A stretch of DNA of 64,000 nt from Hanleya hanleyi (GCA_036873755.1 JAVTVY010039170.1:1-64000), one strand, 5' to 3'. Counted from the first letter of the stretch, positions 11,358-23,353 are shown. Numbers and translations: made by a program. The notes: generated by a model not told the origin, from the sequence alone.

Positions 11358-12302
11358 GTAACTGACAGAGTCACCCTCGATAAATAAAGTTTTATATATA
11401 TACATATAATCTTTGGAATTTGAATAGTACATGTAGGTAGAGGTGAATACCTATAATACATGTAGACTCCCCATGAATAGATCCCATATTCACTCAGATA
11501 TCCATTCGATTATTACTGCCTCGGAAGAAGACAAAATATTTGACAAAATAATTTTTTTCCTTGTCTAGCCACATGAGCAATATTTATTCACTCTTTGAAT
11601 CATGTCTAGATCTTGAGACATATCAGATCAGATATCAGATATAGAATAACTGATTTGGTGTGTGCATTGATGTGTGACATTCCTGGAAACGATTATCGAA
11701 GAGCATGTTGGTGTTTCATTTAAATTGTGACGTTGGCTTTTTCGAGATTTGTGAAAAACTCATTGGCATCCGATCATATTGCTAAGTTAATATGATATAT
11801 AGTACCATGATATATGGATTTTCAAATAATCCCCTTCCTCCCCCCTCCCCCTTCACTTTCACATTAGTTTGTGGTTTCAATATATGTGATCGCTCTTTGA
11901 ATTCAGGAGTATAAATGAAATAGATTAGGGTCCCAAAGGCAAAGATTTATTAAAGACATAACATTGTAAATCCTAAAATGATGTGATTTATATGAGAAGT
12001 ATGTACCGGCCAGGTGTGTGACTTGATCGTCAGGCTTTTGACTAAATCGCTGTGATGTCATTAACGGTCAGCGCAGAACCTCTGATGTGCCATCAACGGT
12101 GAAGACGGGAAGCGTTTTATCTTGTTTTCTCTTCGCTTTAGAAATCTCGGTCACAAACTCGGCGGTAATCACGGTATTCATCTTTGCGGACGAAGAAGCT
12201 GGAAGCAGGCCCTGTATTGATTTTGGCCTCTTTCGCTGCAGCGTTTGTGTTACGATGTTATGATAGTAATTATTCCGTGCATGATTTGATTTGTTTCATT
12301 GA
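11358..12302. other. Unique region with one small exon-like ORF
   Basis: Mostly AT-rich sequence without repeats. 12040-12250 is richer in CpG and has a coding-like short frame on the minus strand, listed separately. Confidence 0.4.
12068..12181 (-). other. Candidate short exon or uORF, 37 codons
   Basis: ATG at 12181 to TGA at 12068 (minus strand). The translation begins MNTVITAEFVTEISKAKR and is balanced in composition with GC-ending codons, unlike the surrounding sequence. An upstream CGCAAAG could be an acceptor, and no good donor is visible. I do not recognise the product. It could equally be conserved non-coding DNA or chance. Confidence 0.15.
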
Positions 12303-13732
12303 TCAGAGCTAGGCTCCGTACCTCGGTATCTTGTACATGATGATGGTAGGTACGGGACCTGCTGCATGCTTGGATTCCTATCATGGTACTATCAGAGCTA
12401 GGCTCCGTACCTCAGTATCTTGTACATGATGATGGTATGTACGGGACCTGCTGCATGCTTGGATTCCTATCATGGTACTATCAGAGCTAGGCTCCGTACC
12501 TCAGTATCTTGTACATGATGATGGTAGGTACGGGACCTGCTGCATGCTTGGATTCCTATCATGGTACTATCAGAGCTAGGCTCCGTACCTCGGTATCTTG
12601 TACATGATGATGGTAGGTACGGGACCTGCTGCATGCTTGGATTCCTATCATGGTACTATCAGAGCTAGGCTCCGTACCTCAGTATCTTGTACATGATGAT
12701 GGTAGGTACGGGACCTGCTGCATGCTTGGATTCCTATCATGGTACTATCAGAGCTAGGCTCCGTACCTCAGTATCTTGTACATGATGATGGTAGGTACGG
12801 GACCTGCTGCATGCTTGGATTCCTATCATGGTACTATCAGAGCTAGGCTCCGTACCTCAGTATCTTGTACATGATGATGGTAGGTACGGGACCTGCTGCA
12901 TGCTTGGATTCCCTATCATGGTACTATCAGAGCTAGGCTCCGTACCTCAGTATCTTGTACATGATGATGGTAGGTACGGGACCTGCTGCATGCTTGGATT
13001 CCCATCATGGTACTATCAGAGCTAGGCTCCGTACCTCAGTATCTTGTACATGATGATGGTATGTACGGGACCTGCTGCATGCTTGGATTTGTAAACAGTG
13101 CTATCAGGTAGGCTCCGTGCCTCAGTATCTTGTACATGAGAGTAGTGGTATGTACGGGACCTGCTGCATGCTTGGATTACTATCATGGTACTATCGGAAG
13201 CTAGGCTCAATTACCACTCAGTATCTTGTACATGATGATGGTATGTCTGGGGACCTGCTGTATGCTTGGATTCCTATCATGGTACTATCAGGCTAGGCTC
13301 CGTACCTCAGTATCTTGTACATGATGATGGTATGTACGGGACCTGCTGCATGCTTGGATTCCTATCATGGTACTATCAGAGCTAGGCTCCGTACCTCAGT
13401 ATCTTGTACATGATGATGGTAGGTACGGGACCTGCTGCATGCTTGGATTCCTATCATGGTACTATCAGAGCTAGGCTCCGTACCTCGGTATCTTGTACAT
13501 GATGATGTGGGTACGGGACCTGCTGCATGCTTGGATTCCCATCATGGTACTATCAGAGCTAGGCTCCGTACCTCAGTATCTTGTACATGATGATGGTAGG
13601 TACGGGACCTGCTGCATGCTTGGATTCCTATCATGGTACTATCAGAGCTAGGCTCCGTACCTCAGTATCTTGTACATGATGATGGTAGGTACGGGACCTG
13701 CTGCATGCTTGGATTCCCATCATGGTACTTGC
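12303..13732. repeat. 89-bp satellite array, 16 copies
   Basis: GAGCTAGGCTCCGTACCTC recurs every 89 bp (12306, 12395, 12484, 12573 and so on to 13645). The unit includes CTTGTACATGATGATGGTA and GACCTGCTGCATGCTTGGA. Copies at both ends are nearly identical. The three or four central ones (13080-13300) carry scattered indels and substitutions. ORFs at 12828, 13022 and 13633 are array artefacts. Confidence 0.95.
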
Positions 13733-13772
13733 GAGACTTGATTAGATTTCAGATTGTGTTTCACAAAACCTA

Positions 13773-14045
13773 TGTATTTCATTGTAACACCAACAATGTT
13801 ACAATTAAAAATGTAACACATTTATTGACGTCCTACCCAATTGTTGTGCAATGTATGTTGCAATATATAAGATGCCTGACACAAACGACGAGTCAATATT
13901 ATATGATATGATCGTAATTAGAACCTGGCGTCATGAGTCAGAAGTTGCAGTTTCGTTACATTTTTTACCACATCTGTTTACTGTATTAAAACGTCCAATT
14001 TGATGTCATTTTTCGTCGACAAAACTATCAACTTTTATTTACCTA
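13773..14045 (+). repeat. Dispersed repeat family B, copy 1
   Basis: It aligns with 44370-44645 in the same orientation. Shared blocks include CATTGTAA(C/T)(A/G)CCAACAATGT, CCAATTGTTGTGCAA and AATTTGATGTCATTTTTCGT. There is no tandem structure and no coding capacity. The ends are not precisely defined. Confidence 0.7.
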
Positions 14046-14140
14046 ACTTTTCTGTATGCTTTCATGTGAAGTGTGCAATGGGTATTGGTATAAAGAAGCT
14101 TTAATCATTGAAGTGAGTATATAGCCTCTTGCTTTAGGGT

Positions 14141-14300
14141 GAGTGAGATCAGATTTAACCTTGCTTTCAACAATATTCCAGTCATATCATGATGATCGCA
14201 TATTGGTCGCCCCCTGCGACAAGCTTAGGGTGCCGCCACTGTCACTACTACCGTGGCTGGGGTTGCATTCTGGTAGAAGGAGGGAGAAGAGGGGGAGGGG
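14141..14300 (-). mobile_element. SINE, minus orientation, 5' truncated
   Basis: GAGTGAGATCAGATTTAACC followed by TTGCTTTCAACAATATTCC and AGTCATATCATGATG is the reverse complement of the SINE tail seen at 23062 and 54248. The following GCGACAAGCTTAGGGTGCC resembles the body. The 5' end is not clear. Confidence 0.6.
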
Positions 14301-16082
14301 GAGATGAGAAAGACTGAGAAACTTTGCTCTAGCCTTTTACTGTGTCTTCGAAGAAGGCTTTTATAAGAGGACTAGGTTTCCAACGTATACAGCACAGTGT
14401 GCGCTATTTAAAAAGTGACAAAACACTTTCTACGACAACTCATATCAAAGAGGTATGCTCGAACTATATTATGATGTAATTAAATTAAATCATTGACCAA
14501 TGAGATTGTTGGTAGTATACATGGTATAGGAGAATGGTGATTTAGCATTTGGTCAATGATGTGCCTGTTACAGCTGCTTCATCGCTGACTCTTATAGGTA
14601 TACAATGTCTGCCCAGGAGACTATGAAGTGAGTGGGCCTTCCATTGTTCCATAGAGTCATAAATGGATGAAAATATTGTACTGCATGATGGGGCGGAAAG
14701 GGGCAAACTCATTCAGTACCATTGCATGCTCTGATGCATGATAAAATGGCATCGAAATGCATGCCAGGACTGGAAAGGACAAAGTTTGGTACGGTATCAG
14801 TGAATGACTGTGAATGAATATTCTGAATTAATTGATATCAAATCATTGCAAAGCAGGGAGCTAGATATATTAAGACTGCTTTCAGATATAAGCTTATTGA
14901 TTAACTTCAATATGAATATTATGATTCGCTGACAATTTGCAACCCCCCAAAAACAAATTCCAATTGCTGGCAAGGTGTGAGATTTATAATGAGAATTCTA
15001 GGATTTTGACTCCAAAAGTCTGATTTTTAAAAAGGGAATATTAGTTTGTACATCTTGTACAATGTCTACTAAATGGCCTATTAAAAATTAATATTTTTGG
15101 AAAGTTGACAGAATGTTACAAAGACAGGACAGTGTCTAGATAGTTTCTCCAATATTTGGGATATGATCAAATTGATCAACCTATGAGGCCAAGTTTGGGG
15201 TTGATTGAATACTATTTGGTTGATTGACAGGTCAGTGTTTGATTGACAGGTCAGTGTTTAACTAAGGCCACACCAATTCTATTTTATGTTCTACAGGAAT
15301 ATTTTTTTTTTTTTTCAAAGTTGTAGGCAGTAATGAAAACATAACTCAACATTTGAAGTTCACACCTTTTTGTCTGCACGTAGATCAGTTTCCGCTCATC
15401 TAGCCTGTCCATAATGTCAAAATAGCTCCAATCTTGAAAAAAAATAAATAATTATGTGGGATAAAAATATTGCAAATCTTTATGAAGATAGGCTGTAGAC
15501 AGATGACAACTGCATTTCACAGCAACCATTATTACTGGGGTTTTCCTTTGGGGAATATTTGGCCGCAAACAGGGCAAACAAAGTTATAGATTTTTGCTAG
15601 AATAAATTGGGAGGCTGGTGCAGATGGTCTAGCAACTGGCAGCTATCCGATCAAGCGGGGGTGGATATTTACTGCATTTATCTAACCGAGTGGTAATTCT
15701 GGCTCCATGCCTAATCCATGATTCTGTATTTATATATAAATTACCACCAAGTCGACGCCAGCTTCTGTGCTTATGATATAGCGCTAAACTGCCACTGATA
15801 TTATTCCTGATAAAATGTATTCGTTCATAGATCTTACAATTTATTCATCACTTGCCTACATGTAATTTATTCAGAATGTATTCATTCATCTGCTCTCATG
15901 CCACCAGGTGGAAAATGATGCTCCAACACAGGTCAAGGAATAAACTACATATATGTACATCATACCAATTTCTTTATGACATTAAGTAGGGGCTAATTTC
16001 CTCCTAAAAACGTTTTGAGCCCATTATTGTAGTTCAAATTCAGTTCAGTTTGGCTGATAAATGGTGTGAAATACTGGCCATT
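14301..16082. other. No gene recognised
   Basis: AT-rich sequence with few structures: a 19-bp tandem duplication GATTGACAGGTCAGTGTTT near 15221-15258, a poly-T run near 15303 and a purine-rich tract near 14276-14315. No ORF of note. Confidence 0.5.
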
Positions 16083-16757
16083 GTTTCTGTAAGCACCTTC
16101 AGCTGGGCCTGGTGTCTGTGGTTTCTGTAAGCACCTTCAGCTGGGCCTGGTGTCTGTGGTTTCTGTAAGCACCTTCAGCTGGGCCTGGTGTCTGTGGTTT
16201 CTGTAAGCACCTTCAGCTGGGCCTGGTGTCTGTGGTTTCTGTAAGCACCTTCAGCTGGGCCTGGTGTCTGTGGTTTCTGTAAGCACCTTCAGCTGGGCCT
16301 GGTGTCTGTGGTTTTCTGTAAGCACCTTCCAGCTGGGCCACAGTGTCACCATGGTTTCTGCTTAAGCACCTTCAGCTGGGCACAAAGGGTAATCATGTGG
16401 TTTCTGCCAGCACCTTCCATGACTGGGCCTGAGTGTGTCTGTGGTTTCTGTAAGCACCTTCAGCTAGACCTGGTGTGCCATGGTTTCTGTAAGTACCTTC
16501 AGCTGGGCCTGGTGTCTGTGGTTTCTGTAAGCACCTTCAGCTGGGCCTGGTGTCTGTGGTTTCTGTAAGCACCTTCAGCTGGGCCTGGTGTCTGTGGTTT
16601 CTGTAAGCACCTTCAGCTGGGCCTGGTGTCTGTGGTTTCTGTAAGCACCTTCAGCTGGGCCTGGTGTCTGTGGTTTCTGTAAGCACCTTCAGCTGGGCCT
16701 GGTGTCTGTGGTTTCTGTAAGCACCTTCAGCATGGGCCTGGTGTCTGTGGTTTCTGA
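16083..16757. repeat. 38-bp satellite array, ~18 copies
   Basis: GGTTTCTGTAAGCACCTTC and AGCTGGGCCTGGTGTCTGT make up the 38-bp unit, which repeats without change from 16083 to about 16312 and again after 16500. Between these, five units (16313-16500) carry many small insertions and deletions. The array abuts the next one without a gap. Confidence 0.95.
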
Positions 16758-18375
16758 TAACTAGTCATACCCTTCATTGAACTGTGGTTTGTCTGATAAC
16801 TAGTTATACCCTTCATTGAACTGTGGTTTGTCTGATAACTAGTTATACCCTTCATTGAATTGTGGTTTGTCTGATAACTAGTCATATCCTTCATTGAACT
16901 GTGGTTTGTCTGATAACTAGTTATACCCTTCATTGAATTGTGGTTTGTCTGATAACTACTCATACCCTTCATTGAACTGTGGTTTGTCTGATAACTAGTC
17001 ATATCCTTTGTTGTTCTGTGGTTTGTCTGATAACTAGTCATACCCTTTGTTGTTCTGTGGTTTGTTGATAACTAGTCATACCGTTCATTGAACTGTGGTT
17101 TGTCTGATAACTAGTCCTATCCTTCATTGAACTGTGGTTTGTCTGATAACTAGTCATACCCTTCATTGAACTGTGGTTTGTTTGATAACTGGTCATATCC
17201 TTCATTGAACTGTGGTTTGTCTAATAACTAGTCATACCCTTCATTGAACTGTGGTTTGTCTGATAACTAGTTATACCCTTCATTGAATTGTGGTTTGTCT
17301 GATAACTACTCATACCCTTCATTGAACTGTGGTTTGTCTGATAACTAGTCATATCCTTTGTTGTTCTGAGGTTTGTCTGATAACTAGTCATACCCTTTGT
17401 TGTTCTGTGGTTTGTCTGATAACTAGTCATATCCTTCATTGAACTGTGGTTTGTCTGATAACTAGTCCTATCCTTCATTGAACTGTGGTTTGTCTGATAA
17501 CTAGTCATACCCTTCATTGAACTGTGGTTTGTCTGATATCCTTCATTGACGTTTTGATAACTAGTCCTATCCTTCATTGAACTGTGGTTTGTCTGATAAC
17601 TAGTCATACCCTTCATTGAACTGTGGTTTGTTTGATAACTGGTCATATCCTTCATTGAACTGTGGTTTGTCTAATAACTAGTCATACCCTTCATTGAACT
17701 GTGGTTTGTCTGATAACTAGTCATACCCTTCATTGAATTGTGGTTTGTCTGATAACTACTCATACCCTTCATTGAACTGTGGTTTGTCTGATAACTAGTC
17801 ATATCCTTTGTTGTTCTGAGGTTTGTCTGATAACTAGTCATACCCTTTGTTGTTCTGTGGTTTGTTTGATAACTAGTCATACCGTTCATTGAACTGTGGT
17901 TTGTCTGATAACTAGTCCTATCCTTCATTGAACTGTGGTTTGTCTGATAACTAGTCATACCCTTCATTGAACTGTGGTTTGTTTGATAACTGGTCATATC
18001 CTTCATTGAACTGTGGTTTGTCTAATAACTAGTCATATCCTTCATTGAACTGTGGTTTGTCTGATAACTAGTCATACCCTTCATTGAACTGTGGTTTGTT
18101 TGATAACTAGTCATATCCTTCATTGAACTGTGGTTTGTCTAATAACTAGTCATATCCTTCATTGAACTGTGGTTCATCTGATAACTAGTCATACCCTTCA
18201 TTGAACTGTGGTTTGTTTGATAACTAGTCATATCCTTCATTGAACTGTGGTTCATCTGATAACTAGTCCTATAGGCCTACCTTTTATCAAGCTGTGCTCA
18301 GTCTGATAATTATAATCCCATACCCTTCACTGAACTGTGTTTTGTTTGACAATTAGCCCCATATACCTTTCATTG
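16757..18375. repeat. 39-bp satellite array, ~41 copies, with a 9-mer higher-order period
   Basis: The unit is ATAACTAGTCATACCCTTC + ATTGAACTGTGGTTTGTCTG. The variant ATTGAATTG..ATAACTACTCATACCC recurs at about 16921, 17271 and 17721, and CTTTGTTGTTCTG variants follow in fixed order. This gives a higher-order period near 350 bp (nine units) and then about 450 bp. The reverse strand is open in frame as SYQTNHSSMKGMT repeats only because 39 is divisible by 3. Confidence 0.95.
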
Positions 18376-18881
18376 AACTGTGTAGAAACTGGGGTGAGTA
18401 CATGTTGAGCCAATGAGATAATACAGGTAATAGACAGCACTATCATCAGTGCGTTTCCATTGAGCTCCATAGTGAAGAGTAGCTTAGTATTCCTCATGAA
18501 CTGGGATCCCAGAATTATTGAACCATCACAAATCTCAGTGAAAGACTATTGATGGACTGATGCGACTGGAAGGTCCACAATGTTTTCACTCCATACATGG
18601 CTATGTTTCCTCCTAAGCTACTGCTCGGACCCATTACTGGTTCAGATTGACGAATCGTATCCATTATTTAACGTAAGGAGATTTCTTACTGACAAATCCA
18701 AAGGGTCAACAGTTATAACAGACTAACTGAAGTCATTAATCCTTTATCATCACATGATCAGGTGATGATATATGACTCATTTTACAAACAATGCATTCTC
18801 ACTTGGTTTGTGGCATAACCTAGAACTGCCGACTGTATGGTGAATTTGGGGCAAAATTTGATTGATTATCAGATCGTCATA
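18376..18881. other. No gene recognised
   Basis: Unique AT-rich sequence. A hairpin CATCAC-ATGATCAG-GTGATG lies near 18750. Confidence 0.45.
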
Positions 18882-19420
18882 TACCCTTACAGAAAATTAA
18901 GATTGCAGAGAGATTGCAGAGAGATTGCGGAGTTAGCTTGCGGTAGCTTACAATGTTAGCTACCGATAAGATCCCATTTGAAACATTGGGAGCTTGCGCT
19001 AGCTCCCGATAAGGCTGGTAGGTTGGCTCCCGCAAGGTAGTGATAGCTCCCCGCAACCTTGCGCAAGCTTGCGCCAGCTCCCGATTGTAGCTCCCTGCGA
19101 GCTCGCGCCAGGTCCCCATTCCTGCTCCGTGCGAGCTTGTGCTAGCTCCCCGCGAGCTCGCGATACCTCCCCGCAAGCTCGCGATAGCTTACCGCAACCT
19201 TGCGCTAGCTCCCCGCAACCTGCTACCTTGCCGGGAGCTACCGATAAGCTCCCATTTGAAACATTGCTAGTTTGCGGCTGTCCATGGTAGCCAGCGCTAG
19301 TTAACGAAGATCCAGAGTTGTATTACTGGTGTAGGGTTGCGCGAGCTAGCGGTAGGTGGCACAAGCTAGTGGTAGGTTGCGCAAGCCAGCGACCTATCAA
19401 ACTTGATCCACAAAATCAGT
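18882..19420 (+). repeat. CpG-rich degenerate-motif element, copy 1
   Basis: It starts TACCCTTACAGAAAATTAAG. It then holds more than 400 bp of degenerate 16-21-bp motifs built from GCTAGCTCCCGCAAG, GAGCTCGCGATA and GCAAGCTTGCG, nearly all containing AGCT or GCGC. CCGATAAG(A/C)TCCCATTTGAAAC occurs twice, about 285 bp apart. The 99-codon minus frame (18877-19176) is compositional. An inverted partner lies at 20315-20662. Confidence 0.7.
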
Positions 19421-20314
19421 GACCCTGGTTCAGCCTACAATTTCACAAATTCATTATATAGGTCAAGATCAGAACAAAGACAGGGTGAGCATACATGTAC
19501 TATATACACCAGCTATTTGAATACATGCAGAACAAATTAGGAAAAAAGTTCTGAATTTTGCAAAAAGGTAGATTAACTATCCAATAAAATTAAAAGTTTT
19601 ATAGCTAATTGAGGTTAACCATGGGTTAACTGAATAATGACCATCCATTTAGTTTGCTTAAGAAATAGCCTAGTACTGGTATCAAGTGAATCCAAATTGA
19701 ATTGCTATTCATCTTTAAGAGAGGTAAGAGACATGAGGTGAGTTTCAGTGGATTACTAAATGCATTATATGCCTTATACTCTACACCAGGTCTAAGTTAG
19801 AAAATTCATAATTAAACCCTCTCCTACTCTCACTATGTTAATTCACTTCAGGCAAAACTCAGCTATGATTGCTTGATCATTTGAAAGAGCATGTACTTAC
19901 CAAAAACTAATGAAACAACATGAAATGACTCTCTCTTATAGATACATCCATTGAACTGAGATGTATAACAGCTTCTCCCTCCAATTTTTCAAATGCTGAC
20001 TGCATCACACACCATCCCTCCCCGTTCAAAAGTAGTCCATTTCCAGGGCAGGAAATACCAAGGATAAAAGGGCGCTAATCCCATATCTAAAGAAAGTTTA
20101 TCATTCACAAGAATGTGAAAACATAAGTAAATATCTGTAGCACTGCAGAGAACAGATTTTTTGGCCTTGTGTGGAAGGGAACTTTGGAATTTTATTATGT
20201 ATTCCTACACACTGGTCACGAGACTGACCCAGATTTTCCAGATGTTGGTTTAAGGAAGGCCTATATAGCTGGACAGGAAAAGTAATGGTGTGGAATCTCA
20301 AGAATACAGAGACT
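19421..20314. other. No gene recognised
   Basis: AT-rich unique sequence between two inverted CpG-rich repeats. If those repeats are the ends of one element, this is its interior, but no transposase-like frame is present. Confidence 0.45.
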
Positions 20315-20662
20315 ATCAAATATCTCAAACTTGCGATAGCTCCCGCAAAGTTGCGCTACCTCTCGCGAGCTAGCAGGTTTGAAACTCTGCGATGATGGTA
20401 GGTAGCGCAAACTTGCGGTGAGTACTAGAAACAATCTATGATAGTGAGCGCGAGGTAGCGGGTATCTCACGCAAGCTAACGGGTAGCTCCCGCTGGCTCT
20501 CGCGATCTGCTGGTTAGCTCGCACTAGTTCGCGCAAGGTAGCGGATAGCTCGCGCAAGGTAGCGGATAGCTCGCGCAAGGTAGCGGATAGCTCGCACAAG
20601 TTAACATATGAGCCCGGGAGCTTAGCGGGAGCTCCCCGCAACCTTAAATTTCTATAAGGGTA
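20315..20662 (-). repeat. CpG-rich degenerate-motif element, copy 2 (inverted)
   Basis: It ends CTTAAATTTCTATAAGGGTA, the inverse of the start of copy 1 with few differences. It includes three exact copies of a 21-bp unit TCGCGCAAGGTAGCGGATAGC (20529-20595) within the same family of AGCTCGCGCAAG motifs. The 134-codon minus frame across it reads LRELSATLRELSATLREL from that 21-bp repeat and is not a gene. Confidence 0.7.
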
Positions 20663-20707
20663 CACACTGATTGGCTGGAGGATTAATAAATAAAGACAGA
20701 GGAAGAG

Positions 20708-20816
20708 GTTTCAAATTTCCCAGATAAACACCAGTTGGCACAAGTTCAGCAGTTTAGAGCCGAGGTCTAAACTGCGGGACGAGTGCCAACTGGTGTTTAT
20801 CTCGGAAATTTGAAAC
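20708..20816. mobile_element. 109-bp palindromic MITE
   Basis: GTTTCAAATTTCCCAGATAA (20708) is inverted at the right end (..TTATCTCGGAAATTTGAAAC, 20816), and ACACCAGTTGGCAC pairs with GTGCCAACTGGTGT. An inner stem GCAGTTTAGA..TCTAAACTGC nests at the centre, giving a near-continuous hairpin. Confidence 0.8.
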
Positions 20817-22634
20817 TGATTTCTGAGGTCTTCATTTCGATTCGGACATGCACAATCGAATATTTATTACGAAATTCTTTTTAATTAGCTAAAATATGTT
20901 AGTGTATATGCCTTCCACTTTGATCAAAATGATTTTTGAATGGGGTGTCACATCTCAGCTGGCCAATGCGAACATTGTTGCAAACTGCAGGAAAGTATAC
21001 ATTTCGTGCGCACTGACTAAAGTTATCCCCGCCAGCCGACAACATCACAGCACTGCAGGTGTTCGCCGGTGTTTATCGGGAATTCAACACCACTTTCGGT
21101 ACAATGCTATAACATTGACACTGACTGGAGGTATGTTCGAATGTTCTTTCAATTCTGTCCACGAGGTAATAAAAATCCTGGGCTTCATTTTGAAAATTTG
21201 AATTGACCAGTCAATTGCTTTAAAATTGGAACATATCCCATGATGCAATGTTGTTCCTATGAACGTCCATTGACGAAGTGTTTTCAAACTCGGAAAAATC
21301 TTGTTGCAATGGAATCCATTCATGACTGCATGGTATACTTTTAACTGAATACTGGTTCAATGTTAAGGCAGAATTCAGAAAATACTGGCGCCGTGAGACC
21401 TCTGCCATTTTAATTGGATACAGTTCATTACCCAGCCAATAGTCAATGGATTGAAACTCCCATGTTCGGTCAGATTGGAGAGCAGTCAGTTAATTAAGCG
21501 AGAAGTCTCGAGACCCTGCTAGATGATCCCACCGCTCCTTTCAGGTGGAAGAAAAATGGACGCTGCCCTAACCAAGAATTATTGGAGAGGGAAGTTTAAC
21601 CACCTTTAGTTAATCACAGTCTTCAGATGGCTGAGAAACTATGGCCGTGGTCGCCTTGGAGAGCATCTCGGTCAAATCAGAAGAGATTGCTGGCACTGTT
21701 GATATGGCGACCCAGTATTGAACCGATCTTATCCACAGAAAAATATCACTGAGCAAATTGAGACGGTGGGATTAGGGATGGAGAAATACAGCAAAGTGTC
21801 TAATTAAGGATATTTGGCCGAAGGCAGATCTGAAATAGCTCTATCGCTCTCCCCGATCTTCAATGCTAAAGATCTGCCAGCCCTAATGGTTTCACTCCAA
21901 AGCCTAGAAAGCGTCTGCTTCCATTTGATACGTGTAATTATCTGCCGTTAAAGACACCTCTAGTTCGATCACAGGGAAAGGGTCTATGTGGAATGCAGCA
22001 CTTTCTACATCTCAGTAATTTGAACAGAATTTATAGAGGAAAACGAAATATGTATTATATTACTCCATTGATTATCGGTTCGAATTTCCAGGCTTTGGAG
22101 CAATCAAACTTATTTGCGTAATTATTACTGGTGTTGCAGCCTGGAGACACCATTACAAATTATCTGTACATATCTCCGATATTATGATATTATATTCCAT
22201 AAATATGAATTCTGAATGGCTTATCTTGAACATAATCATTAAAGGTCCCTCAAAATTTGATCGCGTAAATTAACACTTCAGTAACCATGGTAACCAGGTC
22301 CTAAAAACATTCCACCTATATATTCAGATTATTCAAAACTCTTCACAATCGTCTATTAGATCTGGTTTGAATATTAATTCCCAAAATTGTTCGCTTTTGT
22401 GATAGAATGATCAAAATTATGAAAGATGGCATAAAGTTGGTCCAGTGGATTCAAAGGTGAATCACCTTAACCCCCTATGTGACATTATGCAGATACATGT
22501 ATATATTGTGGAAAGTTTCAGCTCTCTAACCCTAATCTTAATGATACTATCCCGGGAAGGGGAGTGCTAATTGTTGGGGAAAAGAGGGGAGACATTCGTA
22601 ACCACCAGAAATCAGGCCATCACTTCTGGGCCCC
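20817..22634. other. Low-repeat island, no gene recognised
   Basis: The longest repeat-free stretch in the left half. It contains several AT-core homeodomain-like sites (CTAATTAAGG, GTGTAATTATCTGCCG) and AGATCTGCCAGCCCTAATGG. Open frames of 62-101 codons have no motif I know. Conserved non-coding sequence is possible but unproven. Confidence 0.3.
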
Positions 22635-23128
22635 GTGGGGCTTCAGGGGATTGACCTGGGATGTCGTTGTGCACACCGCAGGTCATGGTAAGTATAGGCC
22701 TCGGCTCCCCAGAGAGCTTGTCGTAATTAAGAGGTGACTAACTGAGGCACCCGTGGAGTTCCCGGGTGTGAAAAGGAATAGGACCCCACCCGTGTAGTTC
22801 CCGGGTGTGAGAAGGAATAGGACCCCACCCGTGTAGTTCCCGGATGTGAGAAGGAATAGGACCCCGCCCGTGTAGTTCCCGGGTGTGAGAAGGAATAGGA
22901 CCCCACCCGTGTAGTTCCCGGGTATGAGAAGGAATAGGACCCCACCCGTGTAGTTCCCGGGTGTGAGAAGGAATAGGACCCCACCCGTGTAGTTCCCGGG
23001 TGTGAGAAGGAATAGGACCCCACCCGTGTAGTTCCCGGGTGTGAGAAGGAATAGGACCCAACGTCGTGATATGACTGAAATATAGTTGAAAGCGACGTTA
23101 AATCATATTCACTCACTCGCTCACTCAT
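22635..23128 (+). mobile_element. SINE with internally expanded 39-bp unit
   Basis: The body GGGGATTGACCTGGGATGTCG and GAGAGCTTGTCGTAATTAAG matches 50985-51080. The tail GTCGTGATATGACTGAAATA, TTGAAAGCGACGTTAAATC and ACTCACTCGCTCACTC ends at 23128. Between body and tail sit eight tandem 39-bp units where sister copies at 51.4 and 54.3 kb have about two. The 5' end is uncertain. Confidence 0.75.
22748..23059. repeat. 39-bp minisatellite, 8 copies, born inside a SINE
   Basis: CACCCGTG(T/G)AGTTCCCGG and GTGTGAGAAGGAATAGGACC repeat at exactly 39 bp from 22748. Both minus-strand frames (GSYSFSHPGTTRV and IPSHTRELHGWGP) stay open because 39 is a multiple of 3. Neither is a credible protein. Confidence 0.95.
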
Positions 23129-23340
23129 CACTTCTGGGTTTGAAAGTGAATCACCTTCGAATATATTGACCTGCCTACATGCCTTCATGCTAATTATGAT
23201 GCTTCTATCATAAAAGTGACCAATTCTACCCTAATCTACATGAACTCAACTACAACTGGATTGCCCTACAAGATCCGATGTTGTCTAAGGAAAATGCTCC
23301 TCAAGTTTTGTATGTAGAGTTGAAAGGTAGTATTAAGTGA
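23129..23340. other. Short unique spacer between two SINEs
   Basis: No feature seen. Confidence 0.4.
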
Positions 23341-23353
23341 TTGAATTCATAGA

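Noticed and set aside
16727..18006. Three minus frames of SYQTNHSSMKGMT repeats resembling a repetitive structural protein
   Set aside because: 39-bp array artefact. Interruptions shift the frame and no signal peptide or exon context exists.
22727..23188. 153-codon frame of GSYSFSHPGTTRV repeats
   Set aside because: Lies in the expanded interior of a SINE.
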